Positions 10,394-22,539 of a stretch of DNA of 64,000 nucleotides are shown one piece after another. Both the position numbers and the translations under genes were made by a program. Source of the stretch: Anastrepha obliqua (Eukaryota > Arthropoda > Insecta > Diptera > Tephritidae); NCBI RefSeq assembly GCF_027943255.1, contig NC_072896.1, positions 48,882,501 through 48,946,500 on the forward strand. Reading direction: 5' to 3'. The notes beneath the pieces are model-generated. The model saw only the letters and a list, made by a program, of their open reading frames with translations, did no database searches and was not told the DNA's origin. Position 1 is the stretch's first letter, and every line of letters begins with the position of its first letter.

Positions 10394-11769
10394 TATATGT
10401 TATTGTAAATAGGTTTAATTAATTTATATTTTTAAAAAGCGTTAACATTTAATTTTAAAGAAATTGCTAAATTAATAGAAGAAATTTGGGATATGGATAT
10501 TAAACAAAGTGTTTTCGAATGACTAAGTGAAGATGCTTTAATTAAAGTTATTTTTGTATGGCGTTGCCACCTTACTCTTAAGGCGCAAATGGTAAACAAT
10601 AGTACAGATGAATTAAGCTTTAGGATGTGAGTATCACTCAAATTATGATTGAGAACATTTTAATTAAAAAGTATATCCCTAATGACGTTGCCACTTATTT
10701 TTCTAATTCAATAATTATTGGAATTTCTTGTAATACAAAGTATATGCATTAAAATAACAAACAAAATTTTAACTAAAAATACAAATTGTTTGTTTATATT
10801 ATACATTTCGTAAATAAAATAAATTCCAAATTCATACGAATTCAATGTATTTGTCACATTTTTGGTTTTTTTCAATAATTTTAAATAATTGTTTTAAAGT
10901 TTTTCAAATGCGGCTATGCTCGTAGGCACCTGCATATCAATAGGACTAACAACACCAGATGCCCATACGAGTTTTAGCCCGCTTTTGGTCAATGCCATTG
11001 AGTATTGGCCAACGATGGCGGCGCTGCTTCTGGTTTCGCGGATGGTTTCACTTTACTCATTCATTCATTCAATCATTTTGAATTAACCATATTTTGGTTG
11101 GAGGTAATTCGCACAAATTGAGATTTGCTGCGCTGCAGTAATTTCACAGCCCAGCCTTTTATTTGCGGCTACGAGAATGGCTGCTGAATTTTTGATTGGA
11201 AAGTCGGGAAAATGAGAAATGAAATGTTAAATGAAATGCTATGGCTTGAGGTAGGCCCAAAAGGGGAAATGGTTGAAAAATGTAAATATTTTAAACGTAA
11301 TGAATGATGCTGCTCCTCTTTGAACTTGTTGGTATGAAAGCATACTACGCACTATATATAGGTGTATGGATGCGTATGTGTATGTACGCACATTTTAATA
11401 TAAGTAGAAATTTATTTCAAGATAAATCTGTTATTTTTGGAATAATTATAGGTGAATCTGATAAAATTTAATTAAAATATTTTTTTTTTAATTTGATCTA
11501 AATTATTTCACTGATTGTTATATCGACTTTTAAACATACTTTGTGTTTGTGGAAATATGAAAACTATTCAATTGAAAGAATTTAAATGTTAAGTGGATTT
11601 GATTTTTTTCGTTTTCTTAATGAAATATTTACTTGAAATGCAATTTATGTGAGAATAAAGACTGGCTTATGTGCATACAACTAATTTTGAACACTTCTTT
11701 TAAGGGGTTATTCTATGGGCTATTTGCTCATCAGATATTAACTCTGTTTAATATTTGAGTCGGGAAGGT
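10394..11769. other. No recognised feature
   Basis: AT-rich sequence; no motif-bearing frame. The edge at 11770 is where the homology of mariner copy B stops. Confidence 0.45.
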
Positions 11770-12549
11770 TTTAACGGGTTTGGCAACGTGAGGCCGAGCG
11801 TTGTCATGCTGTAGAATCACTTTTTCATGCCTCTCCGCGTTTTGCGGCCGCTCCTCGCGCAGTGCTCGGCTCAATCGCATCAAATGAAGTCGATAACGAT
11901 CCCCAGTGATGATTTCGCTTGGTTTTAACAGTTCATAATAAATAACACCAACTTGGTGCCACCAAATATATAGCATAACCTTCGCAGCGTGAATATTCGG
12001 CCGAGGCGACGACGTAGAAGCATGACCGGGCAGTCCCCATGACTTTCTTTTCTTTGGATTGTTGTAATGAATCCATTTTTCATCACCCATCACGATGCAA
12101 TGAAGAAAACCCTTCCGTTTTTGCCGCTGGAGCAGTTGTCGATAGGGGAAAAAACGACGTTCAATCTCCCTTGATTTTAACTCATAAGGAACCCAAGACC
12201 CCTATTTCTGAAACATTCCCAAAGCATGCAATTGCTTGGAAATGGATTGGCGGGTAACTCCTATTACTGAAGCGAGCTCTTCTTGCGTTTGACATGGATC
12301 CTCATTGAGCAATGCCTCCAATTCAGCATCTTCGAAGGTTTTTGGCCTTTCTTCACGCGGACAGTTGTCAACATTAAAATCACCGTCTTTGAAGCGACGG
12401 AACCAATCTCGGCACGTTGTTTCACTTAAAGCAGCATCTCCATAAACTTTTTGTAGCTCTCTATGGGCTTCAGTCGTCGTTTTTTTCGAATGAAAGAGGA
12501 AAATCAACATTTTCCGCAAATGACGATTATTCGGCACAAAATCAGACAT
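11770..12549 (-). pseudogene. mariner transposase copy B, truncated, one in-frame stop
   Basis: It starts with ATG at 12547-12549 (MSDFVPNNRHL). The helix-turn-helix region with QTQEELASVIGVTRQ is followed by a TAG at about 12200, where copy A has CAG (Gln). The frame then continues unchanged through WVPYELK, MGDEKWIHY, LPGHASTS, GVIYYELLKPSE, and LQHDNARPHVAKPVKT, where homology ends. The third catalytic Asp is therefore missing. Confidence 0.88.
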
Positions 12550-12719
12550 TTTCACATAACGAAAAGTATATGATACCAAAACTAAATCACTAATGTGTCG
12601 ACGCAGTTTGTTAACCATATGTCTAAGCTTGGTTTATGACGTTTAGGTTATGTTAGAATCGACTAGCACACACTGCTGACGGCATCTATTGACAAACAGC
12701 GGGAACTTAGTTGCGCACC
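11770..12719 (-). mobile_element. mauritiana-type mariner copy B, 3'-truncated
   Basis: The 5' inverted end GGTGCGCAACTAAGTTCCCG lies at 12719 on the minus strand, next to TA (12720-12721). The untranslated leader and the coding region follow copy A (1-152, 1470 onward) until about 11770, where similarity stops abruptly after the codons for PVKT; the last third and the 3' end are absent. This copy has no rosa insertion and therefore shows the original target site (TA at 12567-12568). Confidence 0.9.
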
Positions 12720-12720
12720 T

Positions 12721-13250
12721 AATATTTATACCCTACAATTTGAGTCTACTGTTCCATCCTATAATTTTCGGCTAAAACTAATTAATCTAAAATCTCTAGT
12801 AGAAAGAAGCACAGTTCTTTCGCTTTTGTTTATTTTCAGTGTTGTTAACGGCATCGCCAACTGTCCAGTTCTACTTGAGCGTATTAGCTTTAATGATCCA
12901 CAAAGAACTATTCGCAACTTTTACGCGTTTTATGGGGAAAACTTTAAAACAAAATCTGCGAGTAATGCACCTACTGCTCGCGCCCTTGGAGGTTACAATT
13001 ATTTATCTAGTTGCAGCCTTATATTGATTTCACTTTATCTAGATCTAATTTGGTAAAAAATTTAAATTTGGTGGCTTGATATTGTATTGATTGCTAATAT
13101 TTTACTTGCCTAATTTGGCTTGTGCTTCTTTAATTAGCCTAGTCTGTAATTTCTACTGCAGATTATTAAACTAAATAAATCAATTATTAGCTTGGACTAT
13201 GCCAAGTAACTCCCATAACTTTTCGAGTTATATTAAAATACTTTTAATGC
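12721..13250. other. No recognised feature
   Basis: Two overlapping 60-80 codon frames at 12826-13056 show no motif; AT-rich remainder. Confidence 0.4.
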
Positions 13251-13257
13251 ATGTACT

Positions 13258-13570
13258 CTAGGCCGGGTCGATTTGTGGGGAGGCAAAAAAATCGCCCATT
13301 GCTCTGTGAAAATCATATTCTAGGGATCAAAATAAGAAACTTTGCCGAAGGAACCATACCTCTAAAACGAATTCTGATGTCCCCCAATTTGGATCGAATT
13401 TTTCAGGTTCTTTTCTCATGTAAAGGCCAAAAATGGTAATATTTTGAAATGATTGTATGGGGCACCCCCCAGGGGAGTTCCAGGGGTTGTGCCATCCAAA
13501 GTTAGTGGGGGTCGGTCATACATTTGGACTCGATTGGAGCACTCTAAATGGGTCAAAGTGGGATGTTTCG
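13258..13570 (+). repeat. Probable dispersed repeat with G/C-run borders
   Basis: A block of distinctly higher complexity and GC, beginning GGCCGGGTCGATTTGTGGGG and containing TTTGCCGAAGGAACCATACC, AATTCTGATGTCCCCC and GGGGCACCCCCCAGGGGAG. It has no coding potential. I recall this type of sequence as repetitive in fruit-fly genomes, but no second copy is in the window, so limits and class are guesses. Confidence 0.4.
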
Positions 13571-13974
13571 TTCGTACTCGCATCTACATACTTACTAATT
13601 CACGTAGCGACGCCTCGATCGATTTGAAAACGGATATGACATACGAGTACGTGTGCCAGCGCAGAACAGTTTTTAGTCATTCGAGGTCATCAAAATATGC
13701 TGTTGTTTCAATGATGACTTCTTTATTCGATCTAAATCTTTGGAATTAGGCACTGTGATAAATCTGAATGCTGAAGCATGTCTTGAAGTTACTTGAAACG
13801 AAGAGGAAAAAGTGCTTCGAAAATTAGTCCAAACTCAAACGAAAGGTATTGATTTTCCTGGATTAAGTTTCAAATAAATAAATGCATTTTCTATTACTCT
13901 TTGTAAAAAAGAAAAAAAAAAACTTTTTTCAAGATATACACCATACTATAATACCTATACGTTTTTAATAGTGT
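13571..13974. other. No recognised feature
   Basis: A 98-codon open frame at 13453-13749 runs across the boundary with the preceding repeat and has no motif. Confidence 0.4.
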
Positions 13975-14640
13975 AAACGGTAGCGAAGTCGTGAGTCGTG
14001 ACTCCATCGAGGCTGACGATCGTAGTGGCGCCCGTCGGCAATGAGATCTAATGCAATGCCAATAAAATGAAAAGAAAGTGAATCAGTAACCCCAAATTAA
14101 CCATCAGAGAGCTGGCAGAGGATTTGAACATTACATATGAATTTGTCGTTCAGGACATTGTAGTTAATGCTTTGGATTTGCATCGTGTTGCTGCAAAGTT
14201 GTCCGTTGGTCTCAAAGGAACTGAATTTAATGCAAAAAATGGGACCGCGTTGATATCACGAAAGACATGATTTTCAAGGCTGAGCACTTATCAGGCGACC
14301 TAACATTCACCAAGCGCATCATTACTGTGGACGAGACGTAAGTTTATGAGTACGACACGCAAACCAGACATCAGGCGAGTGAGGGGAGAGCTCTAATTGA
14401 AGCAAGACCAAAAAACACAAACACTTCGATTGCAGTCAAAACAAAAAAGCAAAGCTCACGGTTTGTATGGATTATGAATTACAGGTATTGTACATCAAGG
14501 CGTTATGAGACGTTTACGTGAAGCGATTCGCACAAAAAGAAAGGATTTGAGGAAAAACAACTAGTGGATTCTGCATCATGATAACGCACCGTCGCACAGT
14601 GCCATCATTATTCGTGAATTTTCGAACAAGAGTGAAACGA
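13975..14640 (+). pseudogene. mariner-type transposase relic
   Basis: Plus-strand pieces across frames: LTIRELAEDLNITYEFVV (helix-turn-helix), FTKRIITVDETxVYEYDTQT with the first catalytic Asp, and ILHHDNAPSHS near 14570-14600 with the second. The third catalytic block is absent because homology stops near 14640. Multiple stops and shifts. No terminal repeats were found. The GDETWVYEYDP-like motif groups it with the element at 9125 rather than with the mauritiana copies. Confidence 0.65.
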
Positions 14641-14859
14641 ATACCAGCTAACATCCATCGAATTTACGTGATGTGGCTTGCTGCGGTTTTTTTCTGTTTG
14701 ATCTAGTCGAAAAACCACTGCGGTGAATGCGTTTTAACAACCTAAAGAAAGTAGTGGAAAAATCGTAGGCGTCTCTGATAGCCATACAGAAAGTAGAGTT
14801 CCATCTTTTGAGGAATAAATTTTGAATTTTGGTTTTTCTGAACATATATTCAGGGAACT

Positions 14860-15196
14860 TTTTGATCAAGGTAGTAAATATATCTTCTTTCCTTATTCGA
14901 CCAATCCTAACGTATGGTTGTGAGGTATAGACTCTTAAGGTTGATGACTGTAAGCAGATTGCTAGCATGGTAGGAAAATTTTAAAGGAAAATTTTTGTCC
15001 CAATGAGAATGAGAAGATGATGGTACCTGCAGAATCCGATTGAACTCTGAACTGAAAGATTTAACTGGACCACGAACTTAAGAAGTTGGGAATGCGTAAC
15101 TAGAAAGCAACAGCTCACGATAGACCGCTTTGGAGGAACATTTTGATGAAGCTTTGACGCACCCGCGTCGTAACGCTATGAAAGAAGAAGAGGTGG
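14860..15196 (+). mobile_element. RTE-like LINE 3' end
   Basis: Broken coding text PILTYGCEVxTLKVDDCKQIASM and a shifted WTTNLRSWECVTRKQ correspond to the region after the reverse transcriptase domain of RTE-like LINEs (usually LTYGCETW ... RKIFGP). It ends near 15180-15196 with AAAGAAGAAGAGG, a GAA-rich tail like that at 6632. The 5' part is missing. Confidence 0.6.
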
Positions 15197-17030
15197 CATA
15201 TAAAATGTTTTCCCGCATAAATATAAATATATAAAGTCCACCCTACGAAAAATTGGTTTTTTGATTCTAAATCCAGATTTTGAGTGTAAATTCAAAATTC
15301 TGAGTATGTAGCAATTTTCTACTTGACCTAAGCTTTCGACACGTATATACACGGGGGAAATTATGTACCAATTTTGTTTTTCTTTTTCATTTTTGCACAT
15401 ACAGGCCCAAAATTAATTATCCAATCTTAATTTTGAATACCTTTTTTACCAAATAATATCAAATATATAAAATAATTTGGAGTAATGGAAATATTTATTT
15501 TGTCCTTTACGTGCTTGTCTGCTTGTATACTGCAGTTGTCTAGGGTGATTTATTTTGCCCCTCTTTATATATAAACAAAGTCTGCTGAGAAGTAAATAGA
15601 AGGATTAAAAGGATAAATTAAAAGGTATAAAGACCAACATGAATTAGTGAATTCCACTGAAGATAAGGCTCGAGTAGGCGGTCATGACACGACTAACGGC
15701 ATGCATACAAATCAGTCACACAGTGTAATAAATATTTATTTTTACGCGTCTATGTCAAAACTTTAGTAGTAACCCTCGTAGTTCACTTGTATCGCATGTA
15801 ATTAAGCAACACTTACGACTAACAAGCCTTGGCTAAATAATTGATTTGTATGTGCACTAATTCGCATGTGGGTGAAGGTTTCCTTAAATGTTGATTTGCC
15901 GCCTTTTACCTTAACTTAACATCCATTCTCTGTACACCTCTTTTGTCACCAGCAATAACAAAAACACCTTAACTTATTCAATTTGTAGAACACTCGAAAG
16001 AAGACACCGATGGGAACGCCCTCCTTCCCACCTTTTTTGGATAGTTGTAGATACATCCGAGCACTAATACTCATATTTGAACGTGTCTATGGGGGAAAGT
16101 CTTTCGTGTTGTATGAGTGTTTGCGGTTTTGGTGGTTTCGAAACAAAAATGCAAAACAAACAAAAAAGCAAACTACTATTGGCATCAAGTTTCGTAAGAG
16201 CACTTGCTTGTGTGTGTAATAGGGTGGTCCGAGTACTAGTTTATTTTTGGAATATTTCAATATAAAAGGTGAAATACTTCCAATATTTATAGAATTGGAT
16301 TTCAATAAGGCAGCTGGCACAAAAGGTCTGGTTGAAAATATCCGTTTCTATTGCAAGATTGATTTTCAGGATATTCGCCATAAGCGTATGAATCACCACA
16401 AGATTTTCATGACACTCTGAAATCTCTTCAATTATTTATACTTCGATATTTCAAAGTATACGGAATCCCCACACAAATATAAGTGGGTCAAACCGCTTTT
16501 AAGAGCTTCATGGTTGCGTGATACTTCGGTGGGCAAATAAAAATCCACACATTCGATTGCTAATGAGGGGCATGTCTTTAAAATCAGTTCACGGTAGTGC
16601 ATTTTCGAAAAAAATGTACCTCTTTTTTTCTTACCTGAAGATGGATGCCAAAACTACCTATGTAAAGGTATGAACCGAGATCTTTGAGAAAATTTCTCAT
16701 CAGGCTGGTGCTTGTACATAATTTTTGTTAATCCAAGCGAAGGGTTCAGATCAGTTATGAGACGATGTTTTCACATTGAGTAGCACACTTCGCCAATATC
16801 AGTGAAGTTCGTACACGGAAAAATATAAGAAAGTCCATAGTGAATAGATTTCAGAGGTCTGGCCAAGATCAGGCCATTAACCGGCTTTTAGCGATTTTGA
16901 ACTAATCAGCTGATTGGCAGATGTAACTGTTATCATGACAACGGGTTGTTTACCAAAAAATTAGGAGTGATATGGGGGAAAAATTAACACAACCACTCTG
17001 CATGTTATTTCGATTACGTCTGAATACCGA
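15197..17030. other. Largely unexplained stretch
   Basis: No motif-bearing frame. Its right part (about 16840-17090) shares sequence with 46620-46870 and belongs to the TIR family described for 46372-46843. Confidence 0.45.
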
Positions 17031-17112
17031 CTTATTCGCCGAGTGTGTGAATATGCGTGAAATAAGTGGGAAGACTTCTGCTGCCGAGTGACCAGTGACG
17101 TAAAGCCGAAGA
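16840..17112 (+). repeat. Right end of a foldback-like TIR element
   Basis: ATTAACCGGCTTTTAGCGATTT and TGAATATGCGTGAAATAAGTG, followed by TGCTGCCGAGTGACCAGTGACG, align in order with 46650-46870. In the other copy this is the right inverted end. No left partner was found upstream, so this copy appears truncated. Confidence 0.55.
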
Positions 17113-17469
17113 TTCTCGCTCAATATAATTTTTCACCAAAGCTTCGATCAACACTTTTTCATTAGGCGAATTGTTCGCGAAACTTATTTCGGATTTAAGT
17201 CAAATGTGTTACCAACTAACAGCAAAGTTTTTGAACGGAACATTTCTATAAGTATTAAATCAAACTCTTATTCGGACCTCCAATCATTATATGAAATAAA
17301 AATTAGTCTCTAAGTACTATCAAAATTATTAAAAATCTAGGATAACTCCGCAGGCGAACTTGTGTTGAAATCGGAAATCTTAAAATCCTTCCGATGAAAC
17401 AAATTTTACCAGGTGTTAAGCTATTTTATTTTGAACAGAGATGTAGTATATTATCAGAAATGATATCAT

Positions 17470-17560
17470 CGGATACTCGGCAGCAGAATTGTGTCCGCTC
17501 ATTTCAAATGTATTCACAAACTCGTCTAATCTGTCGTTATTCAACCAGCAACGAAGTTAG
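17470..17560 (+). repeat. Left end of a foldback-like TIR element
   Basis: ACTCGGCAGCAGAATTGTGT followed by CCGCTCATTTCAAATGTATTC matches the left inverted end at 46372 and the reverse complement of 17030-17110. Its partner was not found downstream. Confidence 0.55.
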
Positions 17561-18789
17561 CGATGCTGCGTTGATTCTTTATTTGTATATCATTAATACA
17601 ATCGCAGTTTTTTCGTTATGTCATGTATCAGCTTATTATTCTTTCAAAATCTCTGTCATCGGTCTGATATTGGCCACACCTCTGAACTCTTTTCACCATT
17701 TTATCTCATATCGTTATCCTTGTAATCTTCAGCATTCACTTCAGAAATAATTTAATTCTAAGTGTAACGAAATTCCAATATTCGCGAGTGATAAGAAAAC
17801 AGAATGATGTCTAATACATGTCCTACCAGCTATTGCTAAAAGCCTGCAGGCCCCCATATCGTTTCGGGGTTTCTCTTGCGGAATGTCATAACCATTAAAC
17901 AAGCATTTGCTGGAAAGAATCAAGTAGTGATAAAATCCGTAACTCTTTTATGACCAACTCGAGGTGTGTAAAGGAATGTCGAAGATACCGGCAACATTTT
18001 CGATATTTCGTTCTTCAGTACTTTGTCTCGGAGCGAAAGAATTCCTAACGCTGGGCAGAGGAATTTCTGACAAACAGCAGAGCAGATTTAAGACTGTTAA
18101 CAAGTTACTTTACAAGCCACGGTAGCCTGAGATATCATTTAAACAAAATTGGTCTTTCTGAGACCATCATCTGCCGACTCTATGAAATGTACATTGAAAA
18201 TTCAGAAGGCATTCTTCAGAAATGTCCTGCAATAAGCCGAAACAGGCTACCACACCTTAGTGGTAATGCCGTCCATTCATATAAATTATAGAACAATAAA
18301 CCTCAGTATGTGCTAAACTTTTAAAAATGTAGATCATTTTATTCGCAGTGCACCATAGGCTAATAATAATAGTTGCGGAATGTAGTAGTGATACTCCCTA
18401 AAAGAAAAAAATATGGGAATACAAAAAAAAAGTGTCAACAAAAAAATTTAGGTTCAAATATTTCAGCTGCTCGCTATTTTCTAAACTCCCACACAGGTTA
18501 GAGGGTAGCTAAGTATCATACATACTAACAGAAGATGTGTAGAATAAGCTGAACACCTGTAGGATACTGATGCATTACCTTGATGGATACTTGGAGAATA
18601 GCGACTGAAAGCGAGAACTATAAAATTGGATATATCCGCTAGGTTGAAAGCTTCTCCAAGTGATTTCTGTAGGAGGTGTGGGCTTGAAAAAGGAACAATG
18701 TCTCTAGTGCGGTGAAGACCAGCTGCGGAATAATATACTCAGTCCTGCCATAAGTTCTGTTACAATTTAGGTCCGATGTAGAAATGAAA
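17561..18789. other. No recognised feature
   Basis: A 118-codon frame at 17394-17750 has no motif. The rest is AT-rich. Confidence 0.4.
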
Positions 18790-19320
18790 TTATAATAATA
18801 TTTTTATTGAAGTTAGCTTTATTTAATCATACAAACATAAAAAAAAAATTAAATTTTCATTCAAAATGTTCACCATGTGTTTTTGCACAAGCCTTCAAAC
18901 GATTAGGCCATTCATCTATTGCAGTACGTACGGTTTCCATGGATATTGACGTCGCTGCTCTAACCAAAGATTGTTTGAGACTCTCCAAATTCCTCTGAGG
19001 TCTTCCACAGGCCATGCTCTCCAATTCTGTTCACAAACTGTAGTCCAATGGATTCATAAGTGGACTTCCAGACGGCCAATCTTCTGCGTGTGTCACCGTG
19101 TCACCGAAGAAGCTGCTTGCAGCTGCCGAATATAGTTTTCTTGAAGCGCGGTGCCAAAGGATGACCAGTTGATTAATTAGTTTTGTCACGGATCTGGTCC
19201 ATACATTAATTTCCCTGGAAATGATTTTCTGCTTTCTAACGGGATTTCTGTGAATTCTTTCTCGAACGGCAATTATGGCTGCACTGGTGCGAACCACACG
19301 AAACTTTTTATAATTTATGA
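18790..19320 (-). mobile_element. Tc1/mariner-type transposon, internal deletion derivative
   Basis: The minus strand starts with the N-terminal DNA-binding region of a transposase and then jumps directly to its last quarter, so about 200 codons including the first two catalytic residues are missing. The 3' part reaches about 18800. Terminal repeats were not resolved. Confidence 0.72.
18800..19297 (-). pseudogene. Transposase remnant, N-terminus joined to C-terminus
   Basis: Residues 1-35 of the 88-codon frame (RERIHRNPVRKQKIISREIN) are a typical helix-turn-helix of DDE transposases related to Tc1/mariner. At residue 70 the frame runs straight into AEDWPSGSPLMNPLDYSL, which is the block with the third catalytic Asp. 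Past the stop at 19031 the C-terminal region can be followed in a shifted frame to about 18850 (SFEGLCKNTW, corresponding to a LKACVKTRGEHFE-like end). The join deletes the catalytic core. Confidence 0.72.
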
Positions 19321-19560
19321 GTAGACAATTTATACGGGCAAAAGAAAAATAACGGAACTTTTTCTGCGTATTTGATTTGCATTGTAAAATTTGTCACAGA
19401 ATTTATGGCAAGCCTACATAGTTTTCTTATAGTAGGTCAGTTATGATCACAGTGATTAGTCAGTTGGCACGCTTCTTACATTTTAATATCATCAAATATA
19501 TTCTAATCTAATATTTAGTCTTATTTTATATAAAACATATGAATCATATTTCTTTTTTTA
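19321..19560. other. No recognised feature
   Basis: AT-rich spacer leading into the TAATC array. Confidence 0.4.
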
Positions 19561-19684
19561 ATCTAGTCTAGCCTAATATAATCTAATCTAATCTAATTTA
19601 ATCTAATCTAATTTAATCTAATCTAATCTAATCTAATCTTATCTAATCTAAACTAATCTAATTCAAACTAATTGAATCTAATCG
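19561..19684 (+). repeat. (TAATC)n pentanucleotide array
   Basis: About 24 units of TCTAA with scattered variants (TTTAA, AACTAA). The same unit reappears at 19925-19975 on the other side of the RTE fragment. Confidence 0.9.
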
Positions 19685-19918
19685 TCTCCTCTGCTACCAC
19701 CAGATGGTACCGCATCGAATGCTTTCAGATGTATCCATTCGGACGACACGATCCAGCCAACGCAGCCGCTGGATTTTATTCGGTGCACTCTGCCTCTGTC
19801 GTCGTAAAGCTCATGCACCTCATTGATCCACCACCTGCGATACACGCCGGCGCTAACGAGCAAAGGTTCAAAAATCTTACGCATAATCTTTCTCTCAAAC
19901 ACTCCAAGGAACGCCTCT
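19685..19918 (-). mobile_element. RTE LINE fragment inside a TAATC array
   Basis: The minus-strand frame 19678-19902 reads MFERKIMRKIFEPL, VYRRWWINEVHELYDD, then VSSEWIHLKAFDAVPSGGSR, which is the same C-terminal RTE segment as 6240-6470. Both ends are lost: it stops just before the RGRPPLRW block. The middle (GCVGWIV for RLRWLGHVVRM) is mutated. Confidence 0.85.
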
Positions 19919-21829
19919 AGGGTTTAATTCATTCTAATCTTATCTTATCTAATTTAATCTGTAGAATCTAATGGTTCTCTTGCAAATGTTGAGCACCTCA
20001 AAAACTGATCTTAACATTTCTATGCGATCCATTCTTCGAGTGCTTATTCAGTTTTAGTACAGTCTCTTTAAAAATGTTAATTGGATTCGCCAAGGGATCA
20101 GCATAAATTTGCGATATGAACATCTATGGAAATTTTTCTTTAATGACTATCACAAACGACAATATCTAACATAACTTAACCTCAACTGATATAAAATAAT
20201 TTTGATGAAAGGACTCAGTTATGCCTTAAGTGAGGTAGTTGAGTAAATAGGTAAATATATGGTTTATTTTTTGAAGGTAGATAAGAAGTTTTTTTGCTTG
20301 TGTTGAAAACGCTTTTAAAGAAGGTCTGCCTCTCCTGCTCCTATTTTCTTAATTTATTTTTCCATTTTTCTAATAATTTGGAAAGTTTGTATTTATATAT
20401 GTTTGCACGATTGTTAAAAAGATTTAAAGAACCACTTCAACAGCACGATTCAGAGTTTTGTTTCTCAATTTTTTGGTACCCTTTTCGGCTTTTGGGAATC
20501 TTTTTGTAGTGACTACGCAACTAAAAAATTTTAATATGGTAAAAAAGTGAAAAGTACAAACTTACATATTATACATACGTGCATCAACATATGTATACAT
20601 ATGCATATACATACATGCATGGGGAGGTGTCTGCAAATTCCATTGCAACAGTTTAGAAAAGCAATAGCAATACAAGCATTCACCGCTTAGCTGCATTCTT
20701 CTCTTAGCCAAGTGCTGTGCAAAGTTACGAGTACATTCGCATGAAGTACCTACAAACCCGCATGTAATTGTGCATGTTGCTTATTCATTTAAAAAGTTTC
20801 ACTAGAAATAATAGTTCCCGACACTTGGTTGTGGGTATACAGATTGTTCACACATGCGTGCATATTTGCAGGTCCTCCAGGAAATCAGAGCTGGCGCAGA
20901 ATGTGAAATTGGTAAGTAGAAATCTACCTGATATCAAACTCTCCATGGTGCACCTGTTTCAGGCTGCGATACTGCTAACCCAGATCTCTGCCAGCATAAA
21001 TATCAATCAAGGATTGATGATAGTTATCTTTTAAGATAGAAAAGTAGCCATCCAGGCCGTTTCCAATCGAGCTTTTTCGTAAAAATATATTAAGATTTTA
21101 ATTTGCATTTTCTTTATATTTCTTGGATTAGATGCCAAAAGTAGTATTTGAAAATTTAGTAAAAGTGATGCCTGCCATGCATACGAACACATATTCTGCC
21201 CAAAAGTATTCCTTCTCTACTAAGGTCAGTTACTGTGCAGGGTAAAGCAATTTTTAGATGTGAATAAATATTTCTATAAGTTAAAGTTACCCTGTATGGT
21301 AAATTCTTAGTTGCATGTATGTAAACCTAATTCCCCTTCAATAGTACATGTTTCTGAGTTTTAAACTTCAGTGGCGCCATTAAAACTTTTTCTATTAGAA
21401 CTTCTCCGCAGAGCATAAAAAATCAAAAGTTTTAAACAAAGTTGAATGAACAAATATTCCTTATTGTTTTGTTTTAATTTCTGAACTTTTGGAATGTAAC
21501 GGAGAGCTCTAATTTTTATTTGATTTATGTAGATTTTTTGACCTAAGAAAGCGAAACTTGTACTCTCCTATTCAGAAAGGAGAGGAAAGATCATTCTAGA
21601 ACAATCTGTCAGGATTATCGCAATCAAAATCAATAATAGGTAGCTTTAATTCAAACCGATTTAGAGATTATATGGTGTTAAATAAGAACAACATTAGAAT
21701 TGTCACATGGGTTCTATGAGGGCAGATTCTATCATCATCTTACTAACATGAGAATATACTCACGCAGATTCTATAGAAAGGATGATGAAACCGGCAAACA
21801 TGAGTTGGCATCGTGCTCAGCATTGACAT
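19919..21829. other. No gene; residual TAATC units at the left edge
   Basis: 19925-19975 has further TAATCT/TTATCT units. The rest holds CATATGTATACATATG-type runs near 20590 and no motif-bearing frame. Confidence 0.45.
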
Positions 21830-22160
21830 ACCCTCATCATTATTATCATTAGCTTCACAGTCTTTGGCAGACCAAAGATTTCCCAGCTTCATTCCTCCAT
21901 GGAATTCCATCATTAGTCAGCACCTTTCAGTTAGCAACGCTCATTGTCCTTAGATCATTTACGGCTGAGTCCAGCCACCTTTTCCGCGGTCTTCCTTTGC
22001 TTCGTTTTTCCACCGGTGTTCTGTGGCATACAATATAGCGGGTCAAAAACCTGGTAAATATATTTCACCAGAGCAGAAAATAAAACTCTGTAAAGTAGGA
22101 GAAGTACGAAAAAAGGATTAAGAAAGTTGGGCCCAGAGAAATTTGCTGAATCCACGAAAG
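21830..22160 (-). mobile_element. RTE-like LINE 3' end with TAATGA-type tail
   Basis: On the minus strand, DSAVNDLRTMSVAN is followed by a stop and KVLTNDGIPWRNEAGKSLV; this is the extreme C-terminus of an RTE-like LINE (usually RGRPRKRWLDSVxxDL). It ends in a (TAATGATAA) tail at 21835-21855, comparable to the GATGAT tail at 26645-26662. Confidence 0.65.
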
Positions 22161-22539
22161 GGGCACAATAGATCTTTCAGGACGCATTAGCATTTGTAGC
22201 ATTATTTTCTAAGATATTTCCTTTATACATTCCCGTTAATTCAGAATATTATTACTTCTTTCTAGAGGTTTCGCAGGGCTACACCTGAAACGTATTTCGT
22301 AAATAGACGCACAGTAAGTTCCATTTATTATCCTCGTTTTTGTCATAGCATGAATTCAAATCTTTTTTTTTCTTCCCTGGTCACCTATCTACATGTATAA
22401 GTTTATTTTCTCTCTTAACCGAATGCTAGCCTCTTAAGTAAAACATTTTAAGTTTTATCTTATAAGTTTTTTTCAATATAAGTGCAAAAATAATCAAGAA
22501 GATTGATAGAAACACCACGTCAAGTAAATAATTTTCTAC
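22161..22539. other. No recognised feature
   Basis: AT-rich between two LINE fragments. Confidence 0.4.

Noticed and set aside
13258..13749. Two overlapping 62-98 codon frames that could be a gene
   Set aside because: The block looks like a dispersed noncoding repeat with homopolymer G/C borders; no protein motif.
17394..17750. 118-codon frame with hydrophobic stretch
   Set aside because: It starts before and crosses the foldback-family end at 17470-17560, and no domain is recognisable.
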